A stretch of 64,000 nucleotides of DNA from contig CAWJKP010000001.1 of the NCBI GenBank assembly GCA_963843465.1, forward strand, positions 1,922,001 to 1,986,000, in the 5' to 3' direction. The position numbers and the translations under genes were made by a program. Under the pieces are notes generated by a model. The model did no database searches. It was not told where the DNA came from and saw nothing but the letters and a program-made list of their open reading frames with translations. Below, piece after piece: positions 8,324-18,043 of this stretch. Origin of the DNA: CAWJKP01 sp963843465. GTDB taxonomy: Bacteria; Planctomycetota; Planctomycetia; Pirellulales; Thermoguttaceae. Within the stretch, counting starts at the first letter, position 1. The number at the start of each line of letters is the position of its first letter.

Positions 8324-9703
8324 CTATCCCAACTCGACGCTCTCCGCCGCCAGGTAACCGGTGCTGAAGGCGGCCTGGAAATTGTAGCCGCCGATGGGGC
8401 CGTCGAGGTCCAGGATCTCGCCCGCGAAAAAGAGCCGCGGCACAAGCTTGCTCTGCATCGAGCGGGAATCGACCTCCACCAGCGAGACCCCGCCGGCGGT
8501 GACCTCCGCCTTCTGGAAGCCGAGCGAGCCGCTGATCGGAATCGAGAGCCGCTTGATCGCCGCCAGCAGCCGCTTGCGGTCCGCTTTGCCGATCTCCGCC
8601 GCGCGGCGCTCGGGGTCCAGACCGGCCTGGACAATCATCGCTTCCGCCAGCCGGCGGATGATGCCCGGTTGTGGTGCAGCCGTCTCGGCTGCCAAAGTTG
8701 CAGACGCGAGCATTGCGGGCGGGACGCCTGCACCACAAGCGGGGAGGACGCTCAGCAACTGGCGTTTGCCGGCCGCGGCACACTCTCGGGCGAGCGAGGC
8801 CTCGAGCTCAGGCTCCGGGATCGAAGGCAGGAAATCGCAGACCACGCGCAACGTCTCGGGATGCGGATGTCCGCTCACCTCGCGGCTCACGTTCAGCACG
8901 GCCGGCCCCGACAATCCGAAATGGGTGAACAGGAACGATCCGCGGCATTGGGCCAGGATGCCGGCCGGGCCGGAGTTTCCCTCCTCAGCCCCGGGCAGGA
9001 TGCGGACCAGAACGTCGGGCACGGTTAGCCCCGTGAGCGACGTGACCCAGGCGGCGTCGGTCCGCAAGGGAACCAGGGCCGGCCGCGGGGGGACGATCGC
9101 GTGGCCCCATTCCGCGGCCCAGGCGTAGCCGTCGCCGGTCGTGCCGCAGCGGGGATACGAACGTCCGCCGGTCGTCAGCAGCAACTTGGAGGCGAGGATC
9201 GTGCGGCGCGGCGTGACCAGGCGGAAGCCCAAGCTGTCGGGACCGCCGATTTCCAGGACCGGCTCCTCACAGGCCAAGACCGCGCCGCTCCGCTTGAGGC
9301 GTGCCAGCAGGGCGTTAAGCACGTCGAGGGCCCGATCGCTGGCCGGGAAGATCTTGCCTGTCGGCTCGACCTTGGTGCACAGTCCCTCGCGATGGAAGAT
9401 CTCGACCAGGTCTTGGGGAGAAAGCCGGGCCAGTGCGGAGTGCAGGAAACGTCCCGGCCGGCCGAAGGCCTCGATGATGCCGCGGGCGTCGGTGGCATGG
9501 GTGAGGTTGCAGCGGGTGCCGCCGGACATGAGGATCTTCACGCCCGGCTTGCGATTCTTTTCCAGCACGAGAGTCCGCAGACCCCGCTCGGCGGCTCTGG
9601 CCGCGGCCAACAAACCCGCGGCCCCGGCCCCTACGACCACCAGGCCCTCGTCGGTCCCTTGGAGTGCGGCGACTTGTCGCCGCTTTTCCGGAGCATTTGC
9701 CAC
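8324..9703 (-). CDS. HI0933/YhiN-family FAD-dependent oxidoreductase
   Basis: Up to 459 residues. The FAD-binding motif is VVVGAGAAGLLAAARAAERG near the N-terminus, with KILMSGGTRCNLTH, GGRSYPRCGTTGDGYAWA and the C-terminal GGVSLVEVDS and LFFAGEILDLDGPIGGYNFQ, all typical of the YhiN/HI0933 flavoprotein family. Two oddities: the first ~15 residues (ANAPEKRRQVAALQ) are encoded by a mobile repeat, so the native start is unclear and a GTG at 9640 is possible. Residues near 322-345 (CGAGVPPAMLASATLAAET) are encoded by a different palindromic repeat. The family's physiological substrate is unknown. Confidence 0.88.
   Translation of the reverse strand: MANAPEKRRQVAALQGTDEGLVVVGAGAAGLLAAARAAERGLRTLVLEKNRKPGVKILMSGGTRCNLTHATDARGIIEAFGRPGRFLHSALARLSPQDLVEIFHREGLCTKVEPTGKIFPASDRALDVLNALLARLKRSGAVLACEEPVLEIGGPDSLGFRLVTPRRTILASKLLLTTGGRSYPRCGTTGDGYAWAAEWGHAIVPPRPALVPLRTDAAWVTSLTGLTVPDVLVRILPGAEEGNSGPAGILAQCRGSFLFTHFGLSGPAVLNVSREVSGHPHPETLRVVCDFLPSIPEPELEASLARECAAAGKRQLLSVLPACGAGVPPAMLASATLAAETAAPQPGIIRRLAEAMIVQAGLDPERRAAEIGKADRKRLLAAIKRLSIPISGSLGFQKAEVTAGGVSLVEVDSRSMQSKLVPRLFFAGEILDLDGPIGGYNFQAAFSTGYLAAESVELG
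8669..8738. repeat. TTGTGGTGCAG palindrome, copy 1, inside a gene
   Basis: Inverted repeat with outer arms TTGTGGTGCAG and CTGCACCACAA. It is embedded in frame in the flavoprotein gene and adds about 23 residues. A second copy is at 49751-49809. Confidence 0.8.
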
Positions 9704-9791
9704 CGCAAGGCTTCGCTGCAGTTCACCTGAAATATGTCTCCCGATCGCTTCCGCCGCCCAAAGAAAGCGGCGACAAGTCGCCGCACTCCAA
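9660..9791. mobile_element. MITE-like element, copy 1 (about 132 bp)
   Basis: Terminal arms TGGAGTGCGGCGACTTGTCG (left) and its near-complement ending at 9791 enclose about 75 bases containing TTCACCTGAA. Each arm also contains the inner palindrome GCGGCGAC-TT-GTCGCCGC. A second copy with the same arms and a related centre is at 50453-50588. It has no coding capacity of its own and supplies the apparent N-terminus of the flavoprotein gene. Confidence 0.75.
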
Positions 9792-9810
9792 AACTTCCCC
9801 TGGTCCAGGA

Positions 9811-10566
9811 CTACTCTTCGGCCACTTGGGCCATCACGGCGTCGGGAATGTTGAAGTTGGCGACCACGTTCTGCACGTCGTCGTGGTCGTCGAGCTTTTC
9901 CATCAGCCTGAGGATCCGGCGGGCCGTATCGGGGTCGTCAACGTCCACGGTGTTCTTGGGGATCAGCGTGATCTCCTGGACCTCGGGCTCGATGCCCGCC
10001 TTGCCCAGGGCCTCCGACACGGCGCGGTAGGCGGAGATCGCGCAGGTGATGGAGAACTTGTCGCCGTCCTGCTTGACGTCGTCGGCGCCGGCCTCGAGGG
10101 CGATCTCCATCAGCTTTTCCTCGTCGACCTTGGCGATGGAGACCATGAACAGGCCCTTCTTGTCGAACATCCAGGCCACGGAGCCCAGGGCCCCCAGCTT
10201 ACCTCCGGAGATCTCGAAGATTTTGCGGATCTCCGGGGCCGTGCGGTTGCGGTTGTCGGTGAGCACTTCGCAGATCATGGCCACGCCGCCGGCGCCGTAG
10301 CCCTCGTAGGTGATCTCCTCGAAGGCCATGCCTTCGGCTTCGCCGGTGCCGCGCTTGATGGCGCGGGTGATGTTCTCCTTGGGCAGACTCACGGCCTTGG
10401 CGGCGTCGATCGCCGCGCGGAGCCGGATGTTCATGTCCGGATCGCCGCCGCCGTGCTTGGCGGCCACGATGATCGCCTTGGAGAGCTTGCTCCAGAGCTT
10501 GCCGCGTTTGGCGTCGACCGCCGACTTCTTGTGCTTGATCGTTGCCCAGTGGGAATGGCCTGACAT
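9811..10566 (-). CDS. yebC: YebC/PmpR-family protein
   Basis: 251 residues, the usual family length, from the ATG at 10566. The N-terminus MSGHSHWATIKHKKSAVDAK is the family signature, followed by NIRLRAAIDAAKAVSLPKEN and ITYEGYGAGGVAMICEVLTD. YebC proteins were described as transcriptional regulators, and recent work assigns some members a role in easing ribosome stalling on proline-rich sequences. The latter would suit a genome whose IF-2 and HhH proteins here have long Pro/Ala-rich parts, but that is speculation. The start is preceded by an AGGAGA-type ribosome binding site. Confidence 0.97.
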   Translation of the reverse strand: MSGHSHWATIKHKKSAVDAKRGKLWSKLSKAIIVAAKHGGGDPDMNIRLRAAIDAAKAVSLPKENITRAIKRGTGEAEGMAFEEITYEGYGAGGVAMICEVLTDNRNRTAPEIRKIFEISGGKLGALGSVAWMFDKKGLFMVSIAKVDEEKLMEIALEAGADDVKQDGDKFSITCAISAYRAVSEALGKAGIEPEVQEITLIPKNTVDVDDPDTARRILRLMEKLDDHDDVQNVVANFNIPDAVMAQVAEE

Positions 10567-10632
10567 GGGATGGTCTCCTTTCTCTTGATTTGTGTCGGTT
10601 GCCGCGGGGCAGGCGGGATCTGCCCGTTTGCT

Positions 10633-12852
10633 TCACGGGTTCTGCTGGATTTTCTTTTCCACGGTCTGGGCCTTATCGGCCTGGGGGGGCTTGGCCTTGC
10701 GATACGCGGCGGCCGCCCGCTGCCAGGCGTCCTTGGCCTTGGCCGGCTGTCGGGCCGAGAGGTAGACGTCGCCCAGGTGTTCCAGCACGGCGGGGTCGGC
10801 CTCCAAGGCGGCAGCTTTCTCCAACTGCACGATGGCCTCGGCGGTCCGGCCCAGGCGGTAGAGGGCCCAGCCCAGGCTGTCGCGGTAGGCGCTGTTGTCG
10901 GGCTCGGCGTCGACCGCCTTCTGGACCATCGCCAGCGCCCGCTCGAGGTGCTTGCCGGAGTCGGCCCAGAGATAGCCCAGGTCGTTCATCGCCTCCACGT
11001 CGTCGGGGAACTCGTCGAGCACTTGCTGCAGCCACTCTTCGCCCTCGCGGAGCTTGCCGGCTTCGACGTCCAGGTTCGACAGCGCCAGCCGCGACTCGCG
11101 GAGAACCTCGCGGTCGTCGTCCTCGTCGGCCTCCGCGTCGAAGCGGTCGATCAGCTCCTGGTAGGTCTTGCGGGCTTCGTCGTAATGGCCGGCGTGGTAC
11201 TGGATCCAGGCCACGCGGCTGAGGAAGCGGGGCGAATCGTCTTTCTTGGCCAGCGCCTCGCGGGCGACGGCCAAGGCCTCGTCAGTCTTGCCCTCCAACT
11301 CCAAGGAGCCGGCCAGGTAGTACTCGAAGCTGGGGTTGTCCGCGGGCAGGGCCTTCTCCTCTTTCCCGCGGCGGAAGACCTTGCTGGCCGCTGCATTCTG
11401 CTCGGCGGTCAACAGACCCACGCCCCAGGTGAGCAGGACTTCCGACTTCTGATCGGGCTTGGCCCGGACGGCCGCCTCGAACAACGCGCCGGCGTCGTCG
11501 TACCGCTTGGCATCCAGCGCCAACAAGGCGGCCGCCAGCCGCTGGCCGTAAGGGAGCTTCGCCTCGTCGCTCTTGAGCTTCTTCTGCGCCGTGTCCAACA
11601 GGCGCCGATCGTGGCCGTGTCGGACTCCAGCGCCCGGCCTTCCTCGCCCAAAGTATCCAGCGCGCCGGACTTCCCCGTCAGCTCGCCCAAGACCTCCAGC
11701 AAGGCCTCCGGCTTCTTCGTCTGGCGATAGATCGCCACCAGGCTCCGCAATCCGACGCCCGAAGGCGTCTTGGCGACCAGCGCCCGGTAGAGCGGCTCGG
11801 CCTTGTCGTACTGTTTGCGCTCCAGGTACTGGTCGGCGAGGTAGTACGCAAGCGGCACGTTGGCCGGGTCGGCGGCGTGCAGCTTCTCCAGGCGAGACAG
11901 CAACTCGTTGCTGAGCTTGAGGCTTTCCAACAGCTCGCGAAGCAGCCGGTAGGGCCGGACTGCTTCGCTGGCCAGATGGGCGTCGAAACAGGCTTGCAGG
12001 TGGTCCAGGGCCTCGCGCGGCCTGCCGCTGCGCTGGTCCAGCCGGGCCAGGTTAAGCCCGTAGAGACCCGGATTGGGCGCCACCTGGTTGGATTTCTCCA
12101 TCGCGGCCTGCGCTTCCTTGGGCCGGCCGGCCATGAGGAAGCACTGCCCCATCAGGTTGTAGGTCGGTCCGGGATCGCCCAGGACGAGCTTGATCGATTC
12201 TTCCTCCAGCCCGTACTTCTTGGGATCGGCCAGGGCCTCCAGGACCTTGGCGAAGCAGTCGGCCGCCCGGGGATACTGGTCGGCCAGGTGGTAGACGCGT
12301 CCGGCCTCCATCTCCAGCAGCAAGCCGGCGACCGAGGTGTCGGTCGTTTTCGAGCGCGGCCAGGGCCTTGGCGTAGAGTCCGACCGCCTGCCGCCATTGG
12401 CCTTGCTCGGTAAGGTAGGCCGCCAGCTTTCGCAGCAGCATGGGGTCGGCATCCTCCAGGGCGACGACTTTCAAGGCGTAGCGGATCGCCTCCTCGCGCC
12501 GGCCAAGCTTCTTGGCCGCCGGCAAGATGGCCCGGGCGACGGTCAGCGAATCGGGATCGTAACGGAACGCCCGCTCGTACAGCCGCAGGGCGCCCGCGTA
12601 GTCTTGTTGCTTCTCCAGCATCCGGGCGGCGGAGAACATCGACAGGGCCTCGATCCGGTCCTGGTCCAAGTCGTTTCGCGGCTTGGCCGGCTTGAGCATG
12701 GCCGGCCTATCTTCGAGGTCCAGCGGACGAGGCGCGTGCGGCTGGGCAACCGCGGCCAGCGATTGCCCGCTGAGATCCCGGGCACAACTGTTCACGGGGG
12801 ACTGGCTGATGAAAACCGCCAAGGCCAAACCGAGGCCGGCCGCAGCGGACAT
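10633..12852 (-). CDS. Exported TPR protein, two frame breaks
   Basis: About 739 residues when two indels are repaired. From the ATG at 12852 a signal peptide (SAAAGLGLALAVFISQSPV) leads into tetratricopeptide repeats (DYAGALRLYERAFRYDPDS). The frame changes near 12347-12354 at a run of A (ALEN to KTDTSVAGLLLEMEAGRV) and again near 11606-11618 (DTATI to RRLLDTAQKKLKSDEAK). Further TPRs follow, including YDEARKTYQELIDRFDAEAD and DSLGWALYRLGRTAEAIVQL. The net length is a multiple of three, so one break is an insertion and the other a deletion. TPR proteins of this kind scaffold envelope complexes. It follows the HhH gene, with a REP-like palindrome between. Confidence 0.82.
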
Positions 12853-12881
12853 GGTTGATAATTGCACGGGATCACTCCTGG

Positions 12882-12917
12882 GTCCCCTCTCCCTCCGAGA
12901 GGGACGCGGTGAGGGGA
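12882..12917. repeat. REP-like palindrome, CCCTCTCCC family, copy 2
   Basis: A degenerate copy (CCCTCTCCCTCCGAGAGGGA followed by GTGAGGGGA) between the HhH gene and the TPR gene. It touches the last codons of the HhH gene. Confidence 0.8.
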
Positions 12918-12919
12918 AC

Positions 12920-14338
12920 TCAAATCTGCATTTTATCTGACAGGCCCTTGGACTCGACGGCAGGAGTTTCCTTCTTCGCCGCCGATTCCTTCCTGGATGC
13001 CGCCGGCTTCCGCTTGACGGCGGGAGTTTCCTCTTGTTGATTCTCTTCCTCCTCGGTGAGCTTCGTTCGCAAAGCGGCCGGGGGCTCTTCGTGCGTCTTC
13101 TTCTTCCGTTCGGCAGACGCCCTGAGCGTGGGGCCCTTCGCTCCGTCCGGCTTGGCTTCCGCCGCTTTGGCGTCGGCCTTCGCGTCGTCCGGCTTGGTTT
13201 CGCTGGTCTGGGCTTTGGAAGATTTCGCGGCGTGGGCCTTGGCCTGGGCATCTTTGCCTCCCGCCGCTTGGCCCACGGCACGCTTCGGCTCGGCCCGTTT
13301 GCCTTCCGCCGCCTTGGCTTCGGCGGGCTTGGGCTCGTGGCGTTTGACCTCCGCCGGATTGACCTCGGCCGGTTTGACCTCCGCCGCTTTGGCTTCGGCG
13401 GGCTTGGACTTGTGAGGTTTGGCCTCAGGCTGCTTGGGTTCGTGGGGTTTGGCTTCCGCCGGCTTGGCCTCAGGCTGCTCGGGCTCGTGGTGGCCGGGTG
13501 GGACCGGCTTTTCGACGAGCTTTTTCCGGGCCTCGGACCGCCTTTTCTTCACTTCCGACTTGCCTTCGCCGGCGTCGGCTTGGGGCGGGCGATTCTCGCT
13601 CGCAGGGACGTTGCCTTTGTCGGCGAGCTGGGGCTGGGCGTCGTGGTCCATTTTCGCACGCCGCTTGGTCATCCGCTCGGCGGCGGCGGGGTTGAGATCC
13701 ACGAGGATCTGCAAGAGCGCGGGGGACTGGGAATTGGCGATGAAGTCGGCCCCAAGCTGGTGCAGCAGGGAGGCGAACTCGAAGCCCCTGGGTTTGGCGA
13801 CGGCCCGCTCCAGGCCGTGGATCTGACAGGATTGGATTTCCTCCGGCGTAATCATGTCGGCCGCGTCCAAGGCCTCGATCACGCCCTGGTCGACGGGGAT
13901 CGCATGACCGCCCAAGGCCGCCTGGACCACGTAGGCCACGGAGAAAGGCGTCGTGCCGTCGAGCTTGGCGAGCTTCTCGGTCGCCGGGCCGAGGTTCAGC
14001 TTGCGGAGGTCCTCCAGGTCGAAAGCGTAGGTGGCGTCAAAAATGCTCTGCAGCACTCGCTTGATCCGCTGGGCGGTTGCCGAGGGATCGGGCAGCCGGG
14101 GCATCTCCTCGGCCAACTCGCGGATCGTGCTCACGCGGACCTCGTTCCAATCGAAGAAGTTGTGCGACAAGGCGGCAAAGGCCTCCTCCGTCGCGTCGTA
14201 AGGGGCGTTCTCCAGACAGCAGGCGAACAGGAGCTGCTCGATCACCGAGCGGTTGGGCTCGGGGTTGACCGGCTTGTAGTACTTCTTGAGAACTTTGTGG
14301 ATCTTCGCAATCTGGGCGGTGCGACTGGGCTGTGCCAT
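12920..14338 (-). CDS. Endonuclease-III-like HhH protein with low-complexity tail
   Basis: 472 residues from the ATG at 14338. Residues 1-215 follow the endonuclease III/HhH-GPD order (NRSVIEQLLFACCLENAPYD, then VLQSIFDATYAFDLEDLRKL, then GHAIPVDQGVIEALDAADMI). The Asp in the catalytic-Asp position (VDQGV) is kept. The catalytic-Lys loop, normally LPGVGRKTA, reads LDGTTPFSVAYVV, and the four-cysteine Fe-S cluster is missing. Residues about 225-472 are A/K/P/E-rich with repeated units such as PAEAKPHEPKQPEAKPHK. It is probably a DNA- or RNA-binding protein that lost glycosylase activity. It lies 130 bases downstream of rbfA on the same strand. Confidence 0.75.
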   Translation of the reverse strand: MAQPSRTAQIAKIHKVLKKYYKPVNPEPNRSVIEQLLFACCLENAPYDATEEAFAALSHNFFDWNEVRVSTIRELAEEMPRLPDPSATAQRIKRVLQSIFDATYAFDLEDLRKLNLGPATEKLAKLDGTTPFSVAYVVQAALGGHAIPVDQGVIEALDAADMITPEEIQSCQIHGLERAVAKPRGFEFASLLHQLGADFIANSQSPALLQILVDLNPAAAERMTKRRAKMDHDAQPQLADKGNVPASENRPPQADAGEGKSEVKKRRSEARKKLVEKPVPPGHHEPEQPEAKPAEAKPHEPKQPEAKPHKSKPAEAKAAEVKPAEVNPAEVKRHEPKPAEAKAAEGKRAEPKRAVGQAAGGKDAQAKAHAAKSSKAQTSETKPDDAKADAKAAEAKPDGAKGPTLRASAERKKKTHEEPPAALRTKLTEEEENQQEETPAVKRKPAASRKESAAKKETPAVESKGLSDKMQI

Positions 14339-14468
14339 GATTTCTCGGTTTCAGACGGTCGTCGCGGCTGGAAAGGTACCGGTTTACAAACCACTTGTCC
14401 GGGAAGAGCCCCTTGCACACCAGCAAGCGTTGGCGCAGGAGGGAAACCTGCAGCCGCCGTCGGCCGCT

Positions 14469-14948
14469 TCAGGACCCCGGTTGGCGATCGTGCGGGGCGG
14501 CGGCGCCTGGCGCTGAGGGCGGCTGCGATGCTTCCACCGCGGGGGCCTCTGGCGGGCTCTCCTCCGGCAGGGGCTCGGCCGGCGCGGGCTTGGGCAGGAC
14601 CTCGGACAAGATTTTGGCGATGGCGATCGATTTTTTCACCCCCTGGTCGAGCAGGAATTGGAGCCGCGGGGTGTAACGCATGTCGATGCGGGCGGCACAG
14701 CGGGCCTGGAGGAAGCCGGCGGCGCTCGTGAGACCGTGGACCGCCAGCCGCTGCTTGCCCTCGTCGCCCATCACGGAGACGTGGACCTTCGCGCTGCGCA
14801 GGTCGCCGGCCACCTCGACGTAGGTGACCGTTACGTCCTGGACGCGGGGATCCTTCATCTCGGCGAGGATGGCCATGCTCACAACCTCGCGGATGGCTTC
14901 GGCGACTTTTTGCGCGCGGCGGGAAGGCATCGGGGCCTGTAAAACCAT
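14469..14948 (-). CDS. rbfA: Ribosome-binding factor A
   Basis: 159 residues from the ATG at 14948 (an ATG at 14930 is equally possible; neither has a clear ribosome binding site). The core (SRRAQKVAEAIREVVSMAIL, EMKDPRVQDVTVTYVEVAGD, LRSAKVHVSVMG, then RYTPRLQFLLDQGVKKSI) is the KH-like RbfA fold that binds the 30S subunit during 16S maturation. A Pro/Ala/Glu-rich tail of about 40 residues extends it beyond the usual ~120. It follows infB by 11 bases, which is the standard nusA-infB-rbfA order. Confidence 0.93.
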   Translation of the reverse strand: MVLQAPMPSRRAQKVAEAIREVVSMAILAEMKDPRVQDVTVTYVEVAGDLRSAKVHVSVMGDEGKQRLAVHGLTSAAGFLQARCAARIDMRYTPRLQFLLDQGVKKSIAIAKILSEVLPKPAPAEPLPEESPPEAPAVEASQPPSAPGAAAPHDRQPGS

Positions 14949-14959
14949 GAGTTGGGCTA

Positions 14960-17900
14960 TCAGAACGTCCGGCGGATCTCCTCGATCTTGTAGGCTTCGA
15001 GAATATCGCCCTCCTTGATGTCGTTGAATCCGGCCAGCTTGACGCCGCACTCGAACCCCTCGCGGACTTCGCGGGCGTCGTCCTTCTCGCGCTTCAGCGA
15101 ATCCAGCCCGTAGTCGCCGATGATGCGGTTCTCGCGGATGATCCGCAGGCGGCAGTCGCGCTGCACCGTGCCGGAGAGCACGCGGCAGCCGGCCACGGCG
15201 CCCACGCGGCTGATGTGGAACACCCGCTGCACCAGGGCCCGGCCGAGCTCCGCCTCGCGCTTCTCCGGCTTGAGCATTCCTTCCAGGGCCGCCTTGAGGT
15301 CGGCCGTCAACTGGTAAATGATGTCGTAGCGGCGGATCTGCACGCCGGCGGCCTCGGCCAAGGTGCGGGCGCCTTCGTCGGGCACGACGTTGAAGCCGAT
15401 GATCACCGCGTCGGACGCCGCGGCCAGGTGTACGTCGGCCTCGGTGATCCCGCCCACCAGCGCCTGCAGCACCTTGATCTGGACTTCCGGGTGTTCCAGC
15501 TTCGTGAGCTCCTTGCGGATCGCCTCGATCGAGCCGCGGACATCCGCCCGCAGGATGATGTTCAGCGTCTGCACCTCGCCCATCTGGCCGAGCCGCTCGT
15601 GGAGCGTTTCCAGGGTCACCACCTGCCGGGTGCCGGACAGGGCGTGCTGGCGGAGCGCGGCGGCGCGATCGGCGGCGATCTGCCGGGCCTCGCTGATCTC
15701 GCCCATGACGTGGAAGCGGTCGCCGGCGTTGGGCGCCGAATCCAGCCCGGTGATGTTGACCGGCACCGAGGGGCCGGCTTCCTTGAGCTTCTTGTAGGGG
15801 TTGAGCGTGTCGTACATGGCCTTGACGCGGCCGTGGGCCGGCCCGCAGACGATCACGTCGCCTGCCCGCAGCGTGCCCTTCTGCACCAGCACCTTGGCCA
15901 CCACCCCGCGGCCCTGCTGCACCTCGGCCTCGAGACAGACGCCGGCGGCCGGGCGGTCGGGGTCGGCCACGTACTCGTGCAGGTCGGCCACGGTGAGGAT
16001 CGTCTCCAGCAGCTCATCGATCCCTTCACCGGTGATGGCGCTGGTGCGGACCAGCTCCGTGTCGCCGCCCCATTGGCTGGGCAAGAGGTCGTTGGTCGCC
16101 AGCTCCTGCATGATGCGGTCGCTGTTGATGCCCGGCAAGTCGATCTTGTTCAAGGCGACGATGATCGGCACGCCGGCCGCCTTGGCATGGCTGATGGCCT
16201 CTTCGGTCTGCGGCATCACGCCGTCGTCGGCGGCGACGACCAAAACGGCGATGTCGGTGCAGTTGGCGCCGCGGGCCCGCATGGCCGTGAAGGCCTCGTG
16301 GCCCGGCGTGTCGACGAAGGCGATCGGCCGGCCGTTCTTCTCGATCTGGTAGGCGCGGATGCACTGCGTGATCCCGCCCTTCTCGCCGGCGGCGACGTTC
16401 AGGCCGAGGATCCGGTCCAAAAGCGAGGTCTTGCCGTGGTCAACGTGGCCCAGGACGGTGACCACGGGCGGCCGAGGCTTGAGGTTCTCCGGGTTGTCGG
16501 CCTGTTCCAGCGCCGGGATCAATTTCTCTTCCAGGCCCCGGTCTTCACGGAAATCGGCCTCCACGCCCATCGCTTCGGTGAGCAGTTCGGCGGTCTCGCG
16601 GGTAATCGTGGCCGTGATCGAGCTCATCATGCCCAGTTCCAGGAGCTTGCCCAGCACTTGCTGCACGGGCAGGCCCAGGGTCTCGGCGAAACTGCGGACC
16701 GTGCAGGGTAGATCCAGGACCACCTTGTTCTTGCGGGGCGCGGCAGTGCTGGAGTTTCCCGTGCGGCGGAGCCGGCGGGCCTCACGGGCAGGCGCCGACT
16801 CTTCTTCGTCACCGTGGCGGCGCTTGGCTGTCGCCGACCGCTTCCGCTTCAACTGCCGCTGCTCGCGGCCCCCCAGCGTGGTTTCATCGGCCGGCGCGGC
16901 GGGAGCCCCCGGACCGCTCTTGCGGGCGCGATCCTTGTCCTCTTTTTTCGCCAACAGATCTACGATTTCGGCCGGGTTGGGGGCCACGGGCGTCTTGCCC
17001 GCGGGCTTCTTGCCGCCGGCCCTCCGCTTCTCCTCCTGTTTGCGGATGTGCTCCGACAACGGCTTGCCCCCGGCCTTCGAGGCGCGGATCGCCTCCGGCG
17101 CGAGCTTGATGTCGGGCTTCTGCGGCGCCGGCTCGGCAGGCTTCTGCGGCGCCGGCTGCTGGACCTGCGGCAGCGGCGCTAGCTTGATCGACGGGCCCGG
17201 CCGCTCCGGCCGCGGCTTGTCGGTCCGCGGCTTGACCGGACGGTCCAATCGGTCGATAGGCCGGTCCGGCCGAGCCGGTCGCAAGGGACGGATCGTGCGA
17301 TCCGGCTTCGCGGCCGCCGGCTGCTGCTCGCCGGGATCGCCCTCGATCGGCGCGGCCGTCGTCGCACCCTCCAAGGGCCCAAGCGGCGCATCGGCCGCCG
17401 GCAACACGGTCGTGGAAGCCAGAAAGCGCCGGCTCGCCGGCCGGCGGCGCCGCGGCTTCCGGTAGCGCCGCGGCGACAGGTGACGGACCCGTGTCAACCG
17501 GCGGCGGACCGGCGACGGCCACGTCGCCCACGGCTGGCGTCGGCGCGGACTCCACCACCGTCACGGGCGGTTGACCAACGCCCAGAGGAGCCGTTGACGG
17601 GGGTACCGTGGGCGCGGAATCGGGCGCGGCGTCAATCGCTGCCGCCGGCTTCTTGGCGGCCGGCTTCTCGGGCCGCTTCTCCAGAACGGGAACCTTCTTG
17701 GAAATCGGCGAGGGGACGACGTGGTCGTCGCGGCGCGCGACGGGGGGCGAAGCCAGGCCGCGACCAGCCGTCGCCCGGGCCATCGGCCCTTCGAGGGTGG
17801 CTGTCCCGCCGCCCGCGCCGGCCTTCTTGCCACCAGCGGCCAAATGGACCTTGATCGCCGCAACTTCCTCGTCCGACAGACTGGCCAGCGCAGACCCTTT

Positions 17901-17990
17901 CCCGGTGATCCCTATCCTGTTACAGATATCGACCAGGACCTTGTTGTCGAGCTTCAGCTCTTTGGCTAAGGTGTAGATGCGTGTGGCCAA
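14960..17990 (-). CDS. infB: Translation initiation factor IF-2, one frame break
   Basis: About 1,010 residues from the ATG at 17990. The N-terminal IF2_N domain (RIYTLAKELKLDNKVLVDIC) is followed by a long Pro/Ala/Lys-rich linker, a second IF2_N-like segment (CTVRSFAETLGLPVQQVLGK), the GTPase domain (GHVDHGKTSLLD, DTPGHEAF, NKID, SAITGEG) and the C-terminal beta-barrel and IF2_C domains. The frame breaks once near 17420, inside the linker (EPALSGF to ASTTVLPAADAPLG); the total length is one base over a multiple of three. IF-2 is essential, so an assembly error is far more likely than a real mutation. It starts 53 bases after nusA. Confidence 0.95.
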
Positions 17991-18043
17991 CCCGACTCTC
18001 TCCTAACGCCCGCAAAGCCCGTTTGGGTTGCGGCGATTGCGCC

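Noticed and set aside
15215..16711. 498-codon open frame on the plus strand opposite infB
   Set aside because: Pure complement of the IF-2 GTPase domain without its own motifs.
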